Of a DNA stretch of 64,000 nucleotides, positions 32,428-41,782 are shown in pieces. The notes under the pieces were generated by a model, which was not told the DNA's origin, made no database searches, and saw only the letters and a list, made by a program, of their open reading frames with translations. This DNA comes from an uncultured Sphaerochaeta sp. (GTDB lineage: Bacteria; Spirochaetota; Spirochaetia; Sphaerochaetales; Sphaerochaetaceae): contig NZ_OY763408.1 of assembly GCF_963667405.1 (NCBI RefSeq), positions 1,015,757 to 1,079,756 of the forward strand. The letters are read 5' to 3'. Both the position numbers and the translations under genes were made by a program. Each line of letters starts with the position of its first letter. The stretch's first letter is position 1.

Positions 32428-33948
32428 ATGAAAACTTCCAAGAAACGACATGGTCGCTTGCGGTCTGTAGTGCAAATCGCCTTTTTTGTCTGGGTACTTC
32501 TGATCGTACTGGTTTCCGAAGCAATCGAGCGGGGATGGAATCTTCCCTTTGATATCAAGACAGCCAGCTTGCATGCCCTCTGCCCCTTCGGCGGGGTGGT
32601 GACACTCTACAACCTGGTGAAAACCGGGGTGCTGGTCAAGAAAATCCACGATTCAGCGGTGGTGCTTGCCGGCTTGGGTGTGGTTCTGGCAATTCTGTTC
32701 GGACCGGTGCTCTGCGGTTGGATCTGCCCCTTGGGGACGGTACAGGAGTGGGTTGGGAAACTGGGCAGGAAACTTTTCAAGCGCAGGTACAACACCTTTG
32801 TGCCCGCCAAGATCGATCGCGTACTCAGACTTTTGCGCTATGTCGTGCTGGTCTGGGTGTTGGTGATGACCGCCCTCACGGCAACGCTTGTCTTCCAGGA
32901 GTATGACCCCTACTATGCTCTCTTTTCAATCATACATGGCGAGGTTGCCATCGGTGGCATGGTGATCCTGGTCATCATCCTGCTCCTCTCCTTGGTGGTG
33001 GAACGACCTTTCTGCAAGTATGCCTGCCCGTATGGAGCGTTCCTTGGCTTGTTCAACCGCATCCGCATCTTCAAGATCCGTAGGGTGAGCTCAACCTGCA
33101 TCAGTTGCAATGCCTGCAGTCGTGCGTGCCCGATGAACATTGATGTGGCACACAAGGAGACGGTGAAGGACGTGCAGTGCATCTCCTGTATGGAGTGCAC
33201 CAGCGATACTTCGTGCCCTGTGGACAAGACCGTGGTTTTCAGCACGGCAAAGGGTGGCCGCCATCTTTCGGTCAACAAGGTTGGTCTGCTTACGGTAGGG
33301 ATTCTGATCGGCGGCATCTTGCTCTCGGTTGCCTTTGGCCTCTGGCAAACCACCAGTTCCAAACAACCTGTACTCATCAAGACAGGAAGTTTCGCCGGCA
33401 TGCCCGATCCTGCAGATATCCGCGGTTCCTATAGTTATCAGGATGTTACCAATGCGTTTGCTGTTCCTGTGGATGTCCTGCTCTCTGCCTTCCAGTCACA
33501 GAACGGGGCGCAGAGGATTGGGGATCTTGAGGCGCTGTGGCTTGGAAACATCCCCGAGGGAGCGGAGGTGGGAACCGATTCGGTCCGCTTGTTTGTAGCC
33601 CTGTATACCGGGATAGCCTTTGAAGCAGAGGAAGGCACCCTGCTGCCTGTCAGCGCCATCGAGGTGCTTGAACAGTTGCAAAAGAATACCGATCCTCGGT
33701 TTGCAGAGCTCAAGGCGAGTGCCGTTGCTCTTCCCGAAGGACTTGAGGCGGCCCCTGTCACGACGACCACTGTGGTGTCCGTAACAGGAAAAACAACGGT
33801 ACAGGACCTGCTCAATGCGGGCTACCAGCTCAGCGACTTGGAAAAGATCCTGGGAAAGATTGACAACAAGCTTTCCTCGGTCAAGACGCTTGCAGAGAGT
33901 CAGGGCCTTGAGTTCTCTGCAGTAAAAGCAGAAATAGCCGCTCTTTAG
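32428..33948 (+). CDS. Membrane-bound polyferredoxin (NapH/NosR-like) with C-terminal repeat region
   Basis: The 506-residue protein has about five or six membrane segments in its N-terminal 290 residues. Cys motifs are at LCPFGG (about 52), GWICPLGT (about 97), KYACPYGA (about 197) and two 4Fe-4S sets CISCNACSRACPM (about 223) and CISCMECTSDTSCPV (about 250). Residues 290-506 lie after a further span. They hold two similar stretches, GSYSYQDVTNAFAVPVDVLL (about 333) and GKTTVQDLLNAGYQLSDLEK (about 451), so the exported tail may contain a repeated fold. It likely passes electrons across or along the membrane to an unknown acceptor. No partner oxidoreductase is adjacent. Confidence 0.8.
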   Translation: MKTSKKRHGRLRSVVQIAFFVWVLLIVLVSEAIERGWNLPFDIKTASLHALCPFGGVVTLYNLVKTGVLVKKIHDSAVVLAGLGVVLAILFGPVLCGWICPLGTVQEWVGKLGRKLFKRRYNTFVPAKIDRVLRLLRYVVLVWVLVMTALTATLVFQEYDPYYALFSIIHGEVAIGGMVILVIILLLSLVVERPFCKYACPYGAFLGLFNRIRIFKIRRVSSTCISCNACSRACPMNIDVAHKETVKDVQCISCMECTSDTSCPVDKTVVFSTAKGGRHLSVNKVGLLTVGILIGGILLSVAFGLWQTTSSKQPVLIKTGSFAGMPDPADIRGSYSYQDVTNAFAVPVDVLLSAFQSQNGAQRIGDLEALWLGNIPEGAEVGTDSVRLFVALYTGIAFEAEEGTLLPVSAIEVLEQLQKNTDPRFAELKASAVALPEGLEAAPVTTTTVVSVTGKTTVQDLLNAGYQLSDLEKILGKIDNKLSSVKTLAESQGLEFSAVKAEIAAL

Positions 33949-34826
33949 CCTGCCAAGGCAAAGGAGAGGGGAATGGTGAATACTCCCAGCAGAGTGGATG
34001 TCAGTACCATGGTACTGGCGAACTGGTTGGGAAGATTGTAACGCAGCGGCAACACACTGGTGAAGACTGCTGAAGGCAGGGCGGTGGAGACAATGACCAC
34101 CGTCCTTGCCATGCCTGACAAGCCGAATGCCAATGCTGCCACGTACCCAATCGCGTAGCCTCCTGCAAAGCGGAGCACCAGTGCCCCGATAAGGCTCCAA
34201 CTGAAGGAAAACCTGATGTTTCTGATTGAGACACCCAAGGTGAATGCGGCCAATGGCGAGGCTGCTTCCCCTGCAAAGGAGAATGCGTTTCCCAGGGAAA
34301 CGGGAATCCTGAGTGATACCAGCCGGGCTCCAAAGCCCACCAGTACCGCCCAAAGGATGGGCGAGTGAAGCATGGAAAGCAGGCTTTTCCTGCTCAGCCC
34401 GCCGGTAATGACCAGAATACCGAGGGTGAACATGAAGATACCTTGTACCTGGTCATAGATCAGGATGAGATTCATGGCCTCCATGCCTCCCCACAATTTC
34501 ATCAGGGGGATGCCCAGAAAACCGGAGTTCATGAAAACCAAGGGGGGTACGGTACTCCTGATATCCTGCTTGAAGAGTTTGGCCCACGCAAGTGCAAGCG
34601 CGAAGAGCAGGATGCACACCAAGGAGGATGCCTTGGCTATGTCGGCAATGGTGGAACCCGAGAGATCGCTCTGCACCAGGGAGATGAAGATGAGGGCCGG
34701 CATGAAGAAATCGGAGACGATTTTCACCAGGTCCTCCACCTTGATGGAGTAGATTCCACTGAGCACGTATCCACCCAGGACTACCAGGAGAATCGGCAAC
34801 ATCTGTACGAATGAGGAGGCTATCAT
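33945..34826 (-). CDS. AEC (auxin efflux carrier) family transporter
   Basis: The 293-residue protein has about ten hydrophobic segments and the AEC pattern, including MNSGFLGIPLMKLWGG (about 99-114) and LPSAVFTSVLPLRYN near 250. Members export small organic acids or amino acids; the substrate here is unknown. It converges on the polyferredoxin gene with a four-base overlap. Confidence 0.85.
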   Translation of the reverse strand: MIASSFVQMLPILLVVLGGYVLSGIYSIKVEDLVKIVSDFFMPALIFISLVQSDLSGSTIADIAKASSLVCILLFALALAWAKLFKQDIRSTVPPLVFMNSGFLGIPLMKLWGGMEAMNLILIYDQVQGIFMFTLGILVITGGLSRKSLLSMLHSPILWAVLVGFGARLVSLRIPVSLGNAFSFAGEAASPLAAFTLGVSIRNIRFSFSWSLIGALVLRFAGGYAIGYVAALAFGLSGMARTVVIVSTALPSAVFTSVLPLRYNLPNQFASTMVLTSTLLGVFTIPLSFALAG

Positions 34827-34868
34827 GGCAGGTACTATAGGGGAAAGCCCAACCTAAGGCAAGTGTCT

Positions 34869-35333
34869 TCAGTTCAGGGGTGGCAACCAGAAGGTGTGCT
34901 CATAGAAATCGGCAAGTTCTGTGACATGATCCTGATAGGAAACCCCATCAATGGAGAAGTTGCTGAAGACCGGCCTGCCTGCCACCCGGTTCATCTCCCA
35001 GTACACAGCATGCTCAGTCCCCCCCGATCCTGTGCGGATCCGCATCGAGAACGTTGCAGAGGAGGGAGGAAGGCCGGTGCCGGAGAAGGTCATGGTATCG
35101 GTGCCGTGTGCGAAACTGCCGTTTGGTGTCGTCAGATTGGTGAATGTGTGGGTGACCGTGTAGGCTGGTGAGCTCGTGCTTGCAAGTGTATACTCCACCG
35201 GCTTGTCGTCCCGAGCATAGGTGAAGATTTGGCCATACGTGGTGAGAAGCTCCCAGATCAACAGTTGCTCGTAGCTCGGAGCCCTGCAGGAAACGAAGAA
35301 GAGGAGAGTCAGGAGCAAAGCTGGCTTTCTCAT
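34869..35333 (-). CDS. Small lipoprotein of unknown function (154 aa)
   Basis: A lipoprotein signal peptide (MRKPALLLTLLFFVSC, Cys at 16) leads a Thr/Ser-rich beta-type domain with no recognised family. A TYARDDKPVEYTLAS segment and an AVYWEMNRVAG segment suggest strands. The ATG at 35333 is chosen over one six codons upstream. It sits alone between a transporter gene and a divergent signalling gene. Confidence 0.7.
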   Translation of the reverse strand: MRKPALLLTLLFFVSCRAPSYEQLLIWELLTTYGQIFTYARDDKPVEYTLASTSSPAYTVTHTFTNLTTPNGSFAHGTDTMTFSGTGLPPSSATFSMRIRTGSGGTEHAVYWEMNRVAGRPVFSNFSIDGVSYQDHVTELADFYEHTFWLPPLN

Positions 35334-35484
35334 ACGGTGTTCTCCCATCACCAGTATACAGGGGGAAATGCACTCCTGTCAGTAGGAGATGGTGCCCTTC
35401 CCGACAATTTCTGCGCAAGGGGTTCTTGATTCCTGTTCCCATTTCGCTATACTGGAACCAGACATCTGGTGGACAAGGAGCAGC

Positions 35485-37629
35485 ATGCGCAAAACGCAAG
35501 GGTATAACCGCTGGGCAACGAAATCCGGGTATGGGGTGAAGAACAGAAGTCGCACGCACATTGCCCTGCAACTCTTTGTTTTGGGTATTCCCATTGTCCT
35601 GGTCATCGGATTTGCCTTCTTTCAGTTCTATGCCCACTTCGAGCGGCTCCTCGACCAAGAGAAACGCAGCCAGTACCAAACCATCAGTGAACAGTGTGCA
35701 GACTTGCTTTTGTACAAGATAGAGCATGATCACCAGGGGCTTGCTTCCTTGGCAAAAACCCTCTCCGGCCATTCGGAGAGCGAGGTTCTTGCACTGCTTG
35801 CCGCACTTGCAGACCCTGCAATCTCGTATACTCGGGAGGAAGTCCCCACTTCCCCTTTCCGGGCGGAGAACGGTATGGTCACCTTCCATCAGCAGTTCAG
35901 TCTCGCTGACGGTACCCAAGTGTCGTTGCAGTTCTCTGTGCCTGCATTGACCTACCAAGCCTTACCCGAGTGCCCCGAAACCCAGGCTCGTACGACCATG
36001 ATATGGGCTGATGAGCAGGGTGAGATCATTTGGAAGTTCGTCAATGATGCATTGGTAGCTAGTGGTCCATCTTCCCTGTTTGCGCTGGTCCCTTCCTTGG
36101 AGAGCAGTACAAGCCGAACAGAAAGCAGAGTGGAACAAGGGAACTACATCTCTCTTCACAAACTTGGTTCAGGTTATGGGTATTTCTATGTTGAAAGAGA
36201 AGATACCTTGCTCAAGAAAGCGTATCTTTCCATCCTGCAGGCAAGCCTTTCCATGGCTGTGCTGGTGATGCTGATCCTGTTGGTTCTGCTTTTCTTCCTC
36301 TTGTATCGCGATCATCTCTATGAGAAATCGCTGAAGAAGCTTGCTTTCGAGGATGAGCTGACCGGCTTGCCGAACAAGAACCATTTCGTGCATGAAGCTT
36401 CCCAATTGCTGCAACGCGCCGGCAGTTCCTATGCGGTCATGGTCATTGATATCGGCAAGTTCAAGCTTATCAACGATCAGTTCGGCTATACCTTCGGCGA
36501 TACCCTGCTGATGTACATTGCCAAGGTGCTTCCCCGCTTCACCACCCAGGATGGGGTGTGTGCACGCCTTTCCGGGGACAAGTTCATCCTGCTGTGCAGT
36601 TACCGTGAGCGCAAGGTCCTGGAAAAGCGCATCGCAGCCCTGTACACCGAGCTGAAGCAGTTCTCGTTTCCTCACTCCTCTCCCTTCCAGCTCGACATCC
36701 TCATCGGCATCTCCCTGATTGAGAATGGGCGATCCAGCATCGATGCAGCGATAGACTGTGCTTTGTTTGCACTCTCTTCGCTGAAGGGCAAGCAGAATTC
36801 GGGTTGGAACTACTACGACCTGGCCCTGAAGGAACAGTTGCTGGAGGAGAGCGAGCTGGAGAAGGTATTCACCAACGCGCTCAAGGACGGCCAGTTCTTC
36901 ATCATGCTCCAGCCCAAGTATACACTTTCGTCCACCCATCTGATGGGTGCTGAGGCGTTGGTCCGGTGGAACCATCCGACCAAGGGCTTGGTGCCCCCCA
37001 CTGAGTTCATCAACCTGCTGGAGAAGCACAATCTTCTGGTGAAACTGGATATGTTCGTATTGGAGCAGGTATGCAAACTGCTGACCCGCTGGAAGGCTGA
37101 ACAAAAGCCGTTGTTCCCCATCTCGGTGAACCAGTCACGCTCGCACCTGTTCAGTTCCGATTATGAGCGGACGCTGGTCACCATGGTGGATCAGTATGGG
37201 ATTGACCACAAGCTGATGGAGTTTGAACTGACCGAGAGTCTGTTCACCCATGATATCAGGCACCTTTCGCAGGTGATGGCCAATTTGCGCAGCTATGGTT
37301 TCAGCGTCTCCCTGGATGATTTCGGATCGGGTTACTCATCGCTGACCATGCTCAAGGATGTCACCATTGATGTCATCAAGCTTGACCAGGGCTTTCTCAA
37401 AGGTACGGATAACCATAAGCGAGGCACGGTGGTGGTCCAGCATGTCATCAACCTGGCCAAGAGCCTGGGTATCACCACTGTTGCTGAGGGTGTTGAAACC
37501 TTGGAGCAGGTGCGCATGCTCACCGACCTCGGCTGCGATGCAGTACAGGGATTCTACTTCAGCGAACCGTTGGCAATTGCCAATTACGAGGCTTTGCTCA
37601 TCGATGATCGTCCCCGTGTTTTCTCCTGA
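35485..37629 (+). CDS. Membrane GGDEF-EAL protein, probable c-di-GMP phosphodiesterase
   Basis: The 714-residue protein has two membrane helices (about 22-45 and 250-275) around a periplasmic sensor region. A GGDEF domain (about 285-435) and an EAL domain (about 460-705) follow. The GGDEF motif reads SGDKF, so cyclase activity is unlikely. The EAL domain keeps its metal and catalytic residues: EALVRW, ELTES, DDFGSG, KLDQGF and EGVET. It most likely degrades c-di-GMP in response to a periplasmic cue. AAGGAG precedes the ATG at 35485; a 32-codon extension upstream is rejected. Confidence 0.88.
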   Translation: MRKTQGYNRWATKSGYGVKNRSRTHIALQLFVLGIPIVLVIGFAFFQFYAHFERLLDQEKRSQYQTISEQCADLLLYKIEHDHQGLASLAKTLSGHSESEVLALLAALADPAISYTREEVPTSPFRAENGMVTFHQQFSLADGTQVSLQFSVPALTYQALPECPETQARTTMIWADEQGEIIWKFVNDALVASGPSSLFALVPSLESSTSRTESRVEQGNYISLHKLGSGYGYFYVEREDTLLKKAYLSILQASLSMAVLVMLILLVLLFFLLYRDHLYEKSLKKLAFEDELTGLPNKNHFVHEASQLLQRAGSSYAVMVIDIGKFKLINDQFGYTFGDTLLMYIAKVLPRFTTQDGVCARLSGDKFILLCSYRERKVLEKRIAALYTELKQFSFPHSSPFQLDILIGISLIENGRSSIDAAIDCALFALSSLKGKQNSGWNYYDLALKEQLLEESELEKVFTNALKDGQFFIMLQPKYTLSSTHLMGAEALVRWNHPTKGLVPPTEFINLLEKHNLLVKLDMFVLEQVCKLLTRWKAEQKPLFPISVNQSRSHLFSSDYERTLVTMVDQYGIDHKLMEFELTESLFTHDIRHLSQVMANLRSYGFSVSLDDFGSGYSSLTMLKDVTIDVIKLDQGFLKGTDNHKRGTVVVQHVINLAKSLGITTVAEGVETLEQVRMLTDLGCDAVQGFYFSEPLAIANYEALLIDDRPRVFS

Positions 37630-37888
37630 ACAGGGCGATTGATCCGAACCCCCCGACAAGAGCTATATAGAATCCGAACTCATACCACCATCCGGTGTTG
37701 TTGGTTTCGTAGATGCGGTAGATGGGGTTGAACAGACGCGCAATGAGGGCGATGGGGGCAATCCACCCATGCCAAATGCCTAGGAAGAACCCTGCCGGTT
37801 TTGCCCCTTCAGGTACCGCTGTCGCCAGACAGGATGAGCACAACAGCAGCGTGAGCACTACCAGTACAACCAGACGAGTGCGTTTCAT
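37598..37888 (-). CDS. Small lipoprotein/membrane protein (96 aa)
   Basis: The product has a lipoprotein signal (LLLCSSC, Cys near 20), a hydrophobic segment GIWHGWIAPIALIARLF (about 37-53) and a second WWYEFGFYIALVGGFGSIALF (about 67-87). Comparable short proteins are scattered in other genomes, and no function is known to me. It overlaps the signalling gene convergently by 32 bases and the esterase gene upstream by four bases (ATGA), so it is coupled to the latter. Confidence 0.7.
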   Translation of the reverse strand: MKRTRLVVLVVLTLLLCSSCLATAVPEGAKPAGFFLGIWHGWIAPIALIARLFNPIYRIYETNNTGWWYEFGFYIALVGGFGSIALFRRKHGDDHR

Positions 37889-38832
37889 ATCTCTTCTCCT
37901 ATGAGTCTTGCAATGCGTTTGATGACCCGATTGGCCTCAGGTATGGGAAAGAGCGGATAGTCATGATTCATCTTCTTCCCCTCGTGGTACTCCAGGGTTG
38001 CCCCATCCTGTTTTGCTTTGGTCCGCAAGGCTCGGGCGTCTGCCAGGAAGAGTTCATGGGTACCGACAAAGAGGGTGATCGGGCAGAGGTCTTTCAATGA
38101 GCCATACAAGGGCGAGACCCGGTAGTCTTGCCCGGAAAGCTCCTTTCTCCAAGCTTTGCCGTACGTGACCAGCTTGTCGCGGTCAAGCATGGGGTCCCGC
38201 TCTGCAAGATAGTCGATGGCGATGTGCTTCAGCTCGATATCCAGCCAAGGGGAGAGGAGAAAGAGTTGGGAGAAGGGAAGGTGCTGTTCATCCCTGAGCA
38301 GTTGTGCAAGGGCAAGGGCAAGACCTCCCCCGGCCGAGTCTCCCCCCAGGATGAGTTGCTCGAACGAAAGGGTGGATGTGAAGCGTGCCAACAAGGAGAG
38401 CACCTCGCTTGCACCCTGATGGGGTGCCTTTGGATAGAGGGGTACAACGATGGTGCATGAGGCAAGTTTTGCCAAACGCTGCAAAAAGAACCAGTGGGCG
38501 AAGTAGGGTTGTTCCACATACGCCCCTCCATGCAGGTAGAGCACCACCTTGGCTGAGGTGGTGTCTCCCAGGGTGAACACCTGCATGCCTTCAAACGAAG
38601 ACTCTGTGATGTTTGCAAACCGCTGCAGGCCCAGTGGAAGCGTGTAGGGCTGGCTGCTTATGACAGCCAACTGGTCCAGACTCTTGCGGATGGGGATGAG
38701 ACTTTGCCGTATCATGAGGGTGAGGAGCCGCTCGCTCATATAGCTTGCTGCACTACGTTGCTCCCGGATCCTGATGATCAGGACGAAGAGCACGAGCGCC
38801 AGGGTGACGGTGGCGAGCAGCAGGCTTTCCAT
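37885..38832 (-). CDS. Alpha/beta hydrolase (hormone-sensitive-lipase-type esterase)
   Basis: The 315-residue protein has an N-terminal membrane anchor (about 5-22) and the HSL family motifs: oxyanion HGGAY (about 105), nucleophile GDSAGGG (about 170) and catalytic His in NHDYPL (about 293). It would hydrolyse small acyl esters on the periplasmic or cytoplasmic face of the membrane. The ATG at 38832 is used; a TTG two codons upstream overlaps the previous stop. It lies in the run CPBP protease, esterase, small lipoprotein. Confidence 0.83.
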   Translation of the reverse strand: MESLLLATVTLALVLFVLIIRIREQRSAASYMSERLLTLMIRQSLIPIRKSLDQLAVISSQPYTLPLGLQRFANITESSFEGMQVFTLGDTTSAKVVLYLHGGAYVEQPYFAHWFFLQRLAKLASCTIVVPLYPKAPHQGASEVLSLLARFTSTLSFEQLILGGDSAGGGLALALAQLLRDEQHLPFSQLFLLSPWLDIELKHIAIDYLAERDPMLDRDKLVTYGKAWRKELSGQDYRVSPLYGSLKDLCPITLFVGTHELFLADARALRTKAKQDGATLEYHEGKKMNHDYPLFPIPEANRVIKRIARLIGEEI

Positions 38833-38834
38833 AC

Positions 38835-39584
38835 TCAAAGAATGAACAGCAAGAGAATTGCTTGGTTGAAGAGATGGGTCAGGGCATGAGCCATCATGGC
38901 GTATTGCAGGCCCAATTTCAGGTAGAGCAGCCCGAATACCCAGCCCAGCACCCCGTTCAGGACGAGCGAGCGTACTACCAGCAGGGTAGTGAGGGTACCG
39001 AACGCAACCTGGGTTGCAGGGAGGTGGCCGAGGGCGAACAGCAGGGCTGCAAGCACATTGGCGATCTGAAAGAAGAGCGGGCGGATGGGTCTTTCCCCCC
39101 GCTTTGCATCAAAGATCCTGTCCATGAGGAAGACCAGCAGGGATAGGAAGAAGAGTCGCAGCATGATCTCCTCTATGACACCGCCGTAGAGCATTGCAAA
39201 GAGGAGGGCCGGAAGGGAGAATGCGTCCCTGGTATAGGTTGCTTTGATCTGGGGGATGACCGGGGCGAAGAGTGCGAGATCACTGAGCATGACAAGGGCG
39301 CAACAAAACCCTGCTGCCAGTGCAATCACTGCCTTTCGTTTCCCAAAGGTCCTGACAGGGGCAAGGCCGACCCGTTCGCTCAGCACAAAGCCCAAATAGC
39401 CAAGAGCCAAGGTATACAACCCGGCTATCTGGATGAGGGAGCTGAGCACCAGTACGAACGCAGGAGCTTCCACTCCCATCTGCTGCATTGCGTTCAGGTT
39501 GGAGAGTGCCAGATAGATGCTCGTGACCACCCCTACCGGAAAGGCAATGAGGGAAAAACGTAAGGCTTTTCGATTCAGCTGCAT
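38835..39584 (-). CDS. CPBP-family intramembrane metalloprotease-like protein
   Basis: The 249-residue protein has about seven hydrophobic segments and the CPBP (Abi) motifs: EEIMLR (about 137-142), FALGH (about 183-187) and a later HALTH. These Glu and His residues would hold the catalytic metal. Members process prenylated or other membrane proteins, or serve in bacteriocin immunity; no partner is obvious. GGAGG precedes the ATG. Confidence 0.82.
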   Translation of the reverse strand: MQLNRKALRFSLIAFPVGVVTSIYLALSNLNAMQQMGVEAPAFVLVLSSLIQIAGLYTLALGYLGFVLSERVGLAPVRTFGKRKAVIALAAGFCCALVMLSDLALFAPVIPQIKATYTRDAFSLPALLFAMLYGGVIEEIMLRLFFLSLLVFLMDRIFDAKRGERPIRPLFFQIANVLAALLFALGHLPATQVAFGTLTTLLVVRSLVLNGVLGWVFGLLYLKLGLQYAMMAHALTHLFNQAILLLFIL

Positions 39585-39671
39585 GGTAGCCTCCTGCAGC
39601 TACTGTACACGTTGCCACATAGGCTGGCAAGAGAAGAAGGCAGGCCTCCCTCTCTTGCCTTATGCTCTTTC

Positions 39672-40487
39672 CTATTCCAGGGTGAAGGCTTCCAGTGCAC
39701 CTTCATAGTCGTAACTGTATATCTCGTTGCGATCCTCGCCGATGAACGCTTGTTTCTTCGTCAGCATCTTCACCTTGACAATTCCCCCTTGGGCAAGGGA
39801 GATCAGGCCCTTGTGGGCCGCAGCACTCGCAATACTGCTGTCGAAGGTGTACGGGTCAGAACCAAAGATATCCTGTGCCGGACTGTCGGTAGGAATGCGC
39901 ACGCGCATCGTTTCCCCCGGTTCGAGTCCCAGATCAGCTGCAGTGGTGAGGTAGGAGATTTCGATGGGTTCCAGCTTCTCCTTGCCGATGATTCTTCCGC
40001 TCTTGTCCACAAAGACGAAGCTCAGGGGCCAGGATCCGTAGGCGGCGGTAGAGACTCCGTTGACCAGAAGGCCGCCGTAGTACTCCCTGCCTTCAGTCAC
40101 TTTGATGGTGACCTCTCCTCCCTTGTCGAAGGTGATCAGGCCCATGTGCACTGCCGCAGTCCCAATGCTGCTGTCAGTGGTATACACGCCGACTCCCCAC
40201 ACACCACCAGCATATCCGTGAGGCGGGAGGCTCAAGGTGATCATGTCTCCCACACGGTTGGAAAAGTCCTCGGCATTGCGTTCCCATGCGATGAGGGTAG
40301 GCTGTTCCAGATCAGGAAGTTCCTGACTCTCCACTTCATCAAGTTCCTCTTCAGGACTCTGACTGGAGTACTCCAGAAAGAGATTCGGGCCGCCTGGGCC
40401 AAGCTCAAACGAACCGGAAGTACAACCAGATACCAAGGCAACGAGCAGTACCGTCAGAATCACTGACAAAAGCTGTGAATGTTTCAT
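39672..40487 (-). CDS. Lipoprotein with two LCCL-type repeats
   Basis: The 271-residue protein has a lipoprotein signal (LLVALVSGC, Cys near 22), an acidic linker and two similar domains. The first contains GVYTTDSSIGTAAVHMGLI (about 107-125) and the second YTFDSSIASAAAHKGLI (about 213-229). The pattern of a Tyr-x2-DSSI-x2-AA-x-H-x-GLI core, then GG-x-V and a Gly-Tyr turn, is that of the LCCL domain. The second half is followed by a charged KKQAFIGEDRNEI segment. LCCL domains bind ligands or lipids in eukaryotic secreted proteins; the bacterial role is unknown. GGGGAG precedes the ATG at 40487. Confidence 0.75.
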   Translation of the reverse strand: MKHSQLLSVILTVLLVALVSGCTSGSFELGPGGPNLFLEYSSQSPEEELDEVESQELPDLEQPTLIAWERNAEDFSNRVGDMITLSLPPHGYAGGVWGVGVYTTDSSIGTAAVHMGLITFDKGGEVTIKVTEGREYYGGLLVNGVSTAAYGSWPLSFVFVDKSGRIIGKEKLEPIEISYLTTAADLGLEPGETMRVRIPTDSPAQDIFGSDPYTFDSSIASAAAHKGLISLAQGGIVKVKMLTKKQAFIGEDRNEIYSYDYEGALEAFTLE

Positions 40488-40684
40488 TGCTTCTCCCCTT
40501 TGTGTGACTGGGGCCCTGGTGCAGCGTGTTGTCAGGACATGTGCAGCCAATCCCCAACAAACTTTTTCTGATTTCCAGCATACGCCCAACAGATGCGGAA
40601 CGGAAGAGCTGGACTATGATCATTTGCTCAATGAGACTTGATTCCTCTCTTCCTTTGCCTCACACTTGCACCAGGAGTGAAATC

Positions 40685-41782
40685 ATGGAACTGCTGAAGC
40701 ATCCCAATCCAACGGTGTTGCGCCTGATCGAGTACTTTGCCATGCTCATCAAGGGGACCACCGAGAAACGTACCTACGACTCGTATGCCGACATTTTGGA
40801 GACCGCAACACCCTTTGAGGTGAACAGCGCCCTCGATGCGGTGCTGTCAAAGGCAGAGGACGTCACCTCGCTCACCACCGCGACAGCCCGCTTCATCCGC
40901 TCATTGGGCAAGGCATTGGAGTCGTATCCGCTTCCTGCCTATCCCCAAGGCTCTTTGCTTGCAGAGTTGGAGAAGGAAAACGAAGCCATTGGGGCTATGA
41001 CACGGAAATTGCAGGAGGAGGGAAGAAAGCTTCAGAAGGGGATGGGTACGGACGTTTCCGTTTTGAAGGGGCTCGTATCTTCGTTTACCTTGGTGCGGGA
41101 GCACTATGTGCGGTTGCAGAATGAGCTTTTCCCACTCTTTGAACAGAGCACTGCAGAACATGCATGCGTGAAGCTGATGTGGTCCATCCAAGACACGGCT
41201 CTCGCCTATCAGAAAGCCGTTGCCTCGTTCACAGCTGATGATATCGCAGCATTCTGGAGAGTCTACAGTCAGTTTTACTTCAATGTGGAGGTGCTTCGCT
41301 ACCGGGAGCACTACATTCTCTTTCCCGTAGCGTTCCGTTCGCTTGCACCGAACGAGCAGGCAAGGGAGAACCCAGCCTTGCGTGGAGTCTTCTCCACCAT
41401 CACCGGGAGCCTGGACCAGCAGGAGCTGGAACAGATCTTTTCGGTGCTTCCCTTGGATATTGCCTTCATCGACCGTGATGACCGGGTTAAGTTTTATTCA
41501 GATCCCCCGCATCGCATCTTTCCCCGCAGCCCACAGGTGATCGGACGGCTCGTGCAAAACTGCCACCCACCCAAGAGTGTCGGCACCGTACAGGCCATCC
41601 TCGACTCCTTCAAGGAAGGAAGGGAGGATACCGCCGAGTTTTATTTGCATATGCAAGGAAAGTTCGTCCACATCCAGTACTACGCAGTGCGTAGTATGGA
41701 TGGTTCATATCTAGGTACCTTGGAGGTTACCCAGGATGCTACTCACCTCAGGAATCTGAGCGGGGAGAAGCGTCTTTTGTAG
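40685..41782 (+). CDS. DUF438-type protein with hemerythrin-like and PAS domains
   Basis: The 365-residue protein has a helical N-terminal region (about 1-80), a hemerythrin-like four-helix region (about 95-245; HYVRLQNELFPLFE, EHACVKLMWSIQD, LRYREHYILFPVA) and a C-terminal PAS domain (about 255-360) with LPLDIAFIDRDDRVKFY, RIFPRSPQVIGR and QNCHPPKS. This order is typical of DUF438 proteins, thought to sense oxygen or redox state. AGGAG precedes the ATG at 40685; 53 upstream in-frame codons are rejected. It overlaps the convergent gene by 35 bases. Confidence 0.85.
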   Translation: MELLKHPNPTVLRLIEYFAMLIKGTTEKRTYDSYADILETATPFEVNSALDAVLSKAEDVTSLTTATARFIRSLGKALESYPLPAYPQGSLLAELEKENEAIGAMTRKLQEEGRKLQKGMGTDVSVLKGLVSSFTLVREHYVRLQNELFPLFEQSTAEHACVKLMWSIQDTALAYQKAVASFTADDIAAFWRVYSQFYFNVEVLRYREHYILFPVAFRSLAPNEQARENPALRGVFSTITGSLDQQELEQIFSVLPLDIAFIDRDDRVKFYSDPPHRIFPRSPQVIGRLVQNCHPPKSVGTVQAILDSFKEGREDTAEFYLHMQGKFVHIQYYAVRSMDGSYLGTLEVTQDATHLRNLSGEKRLL

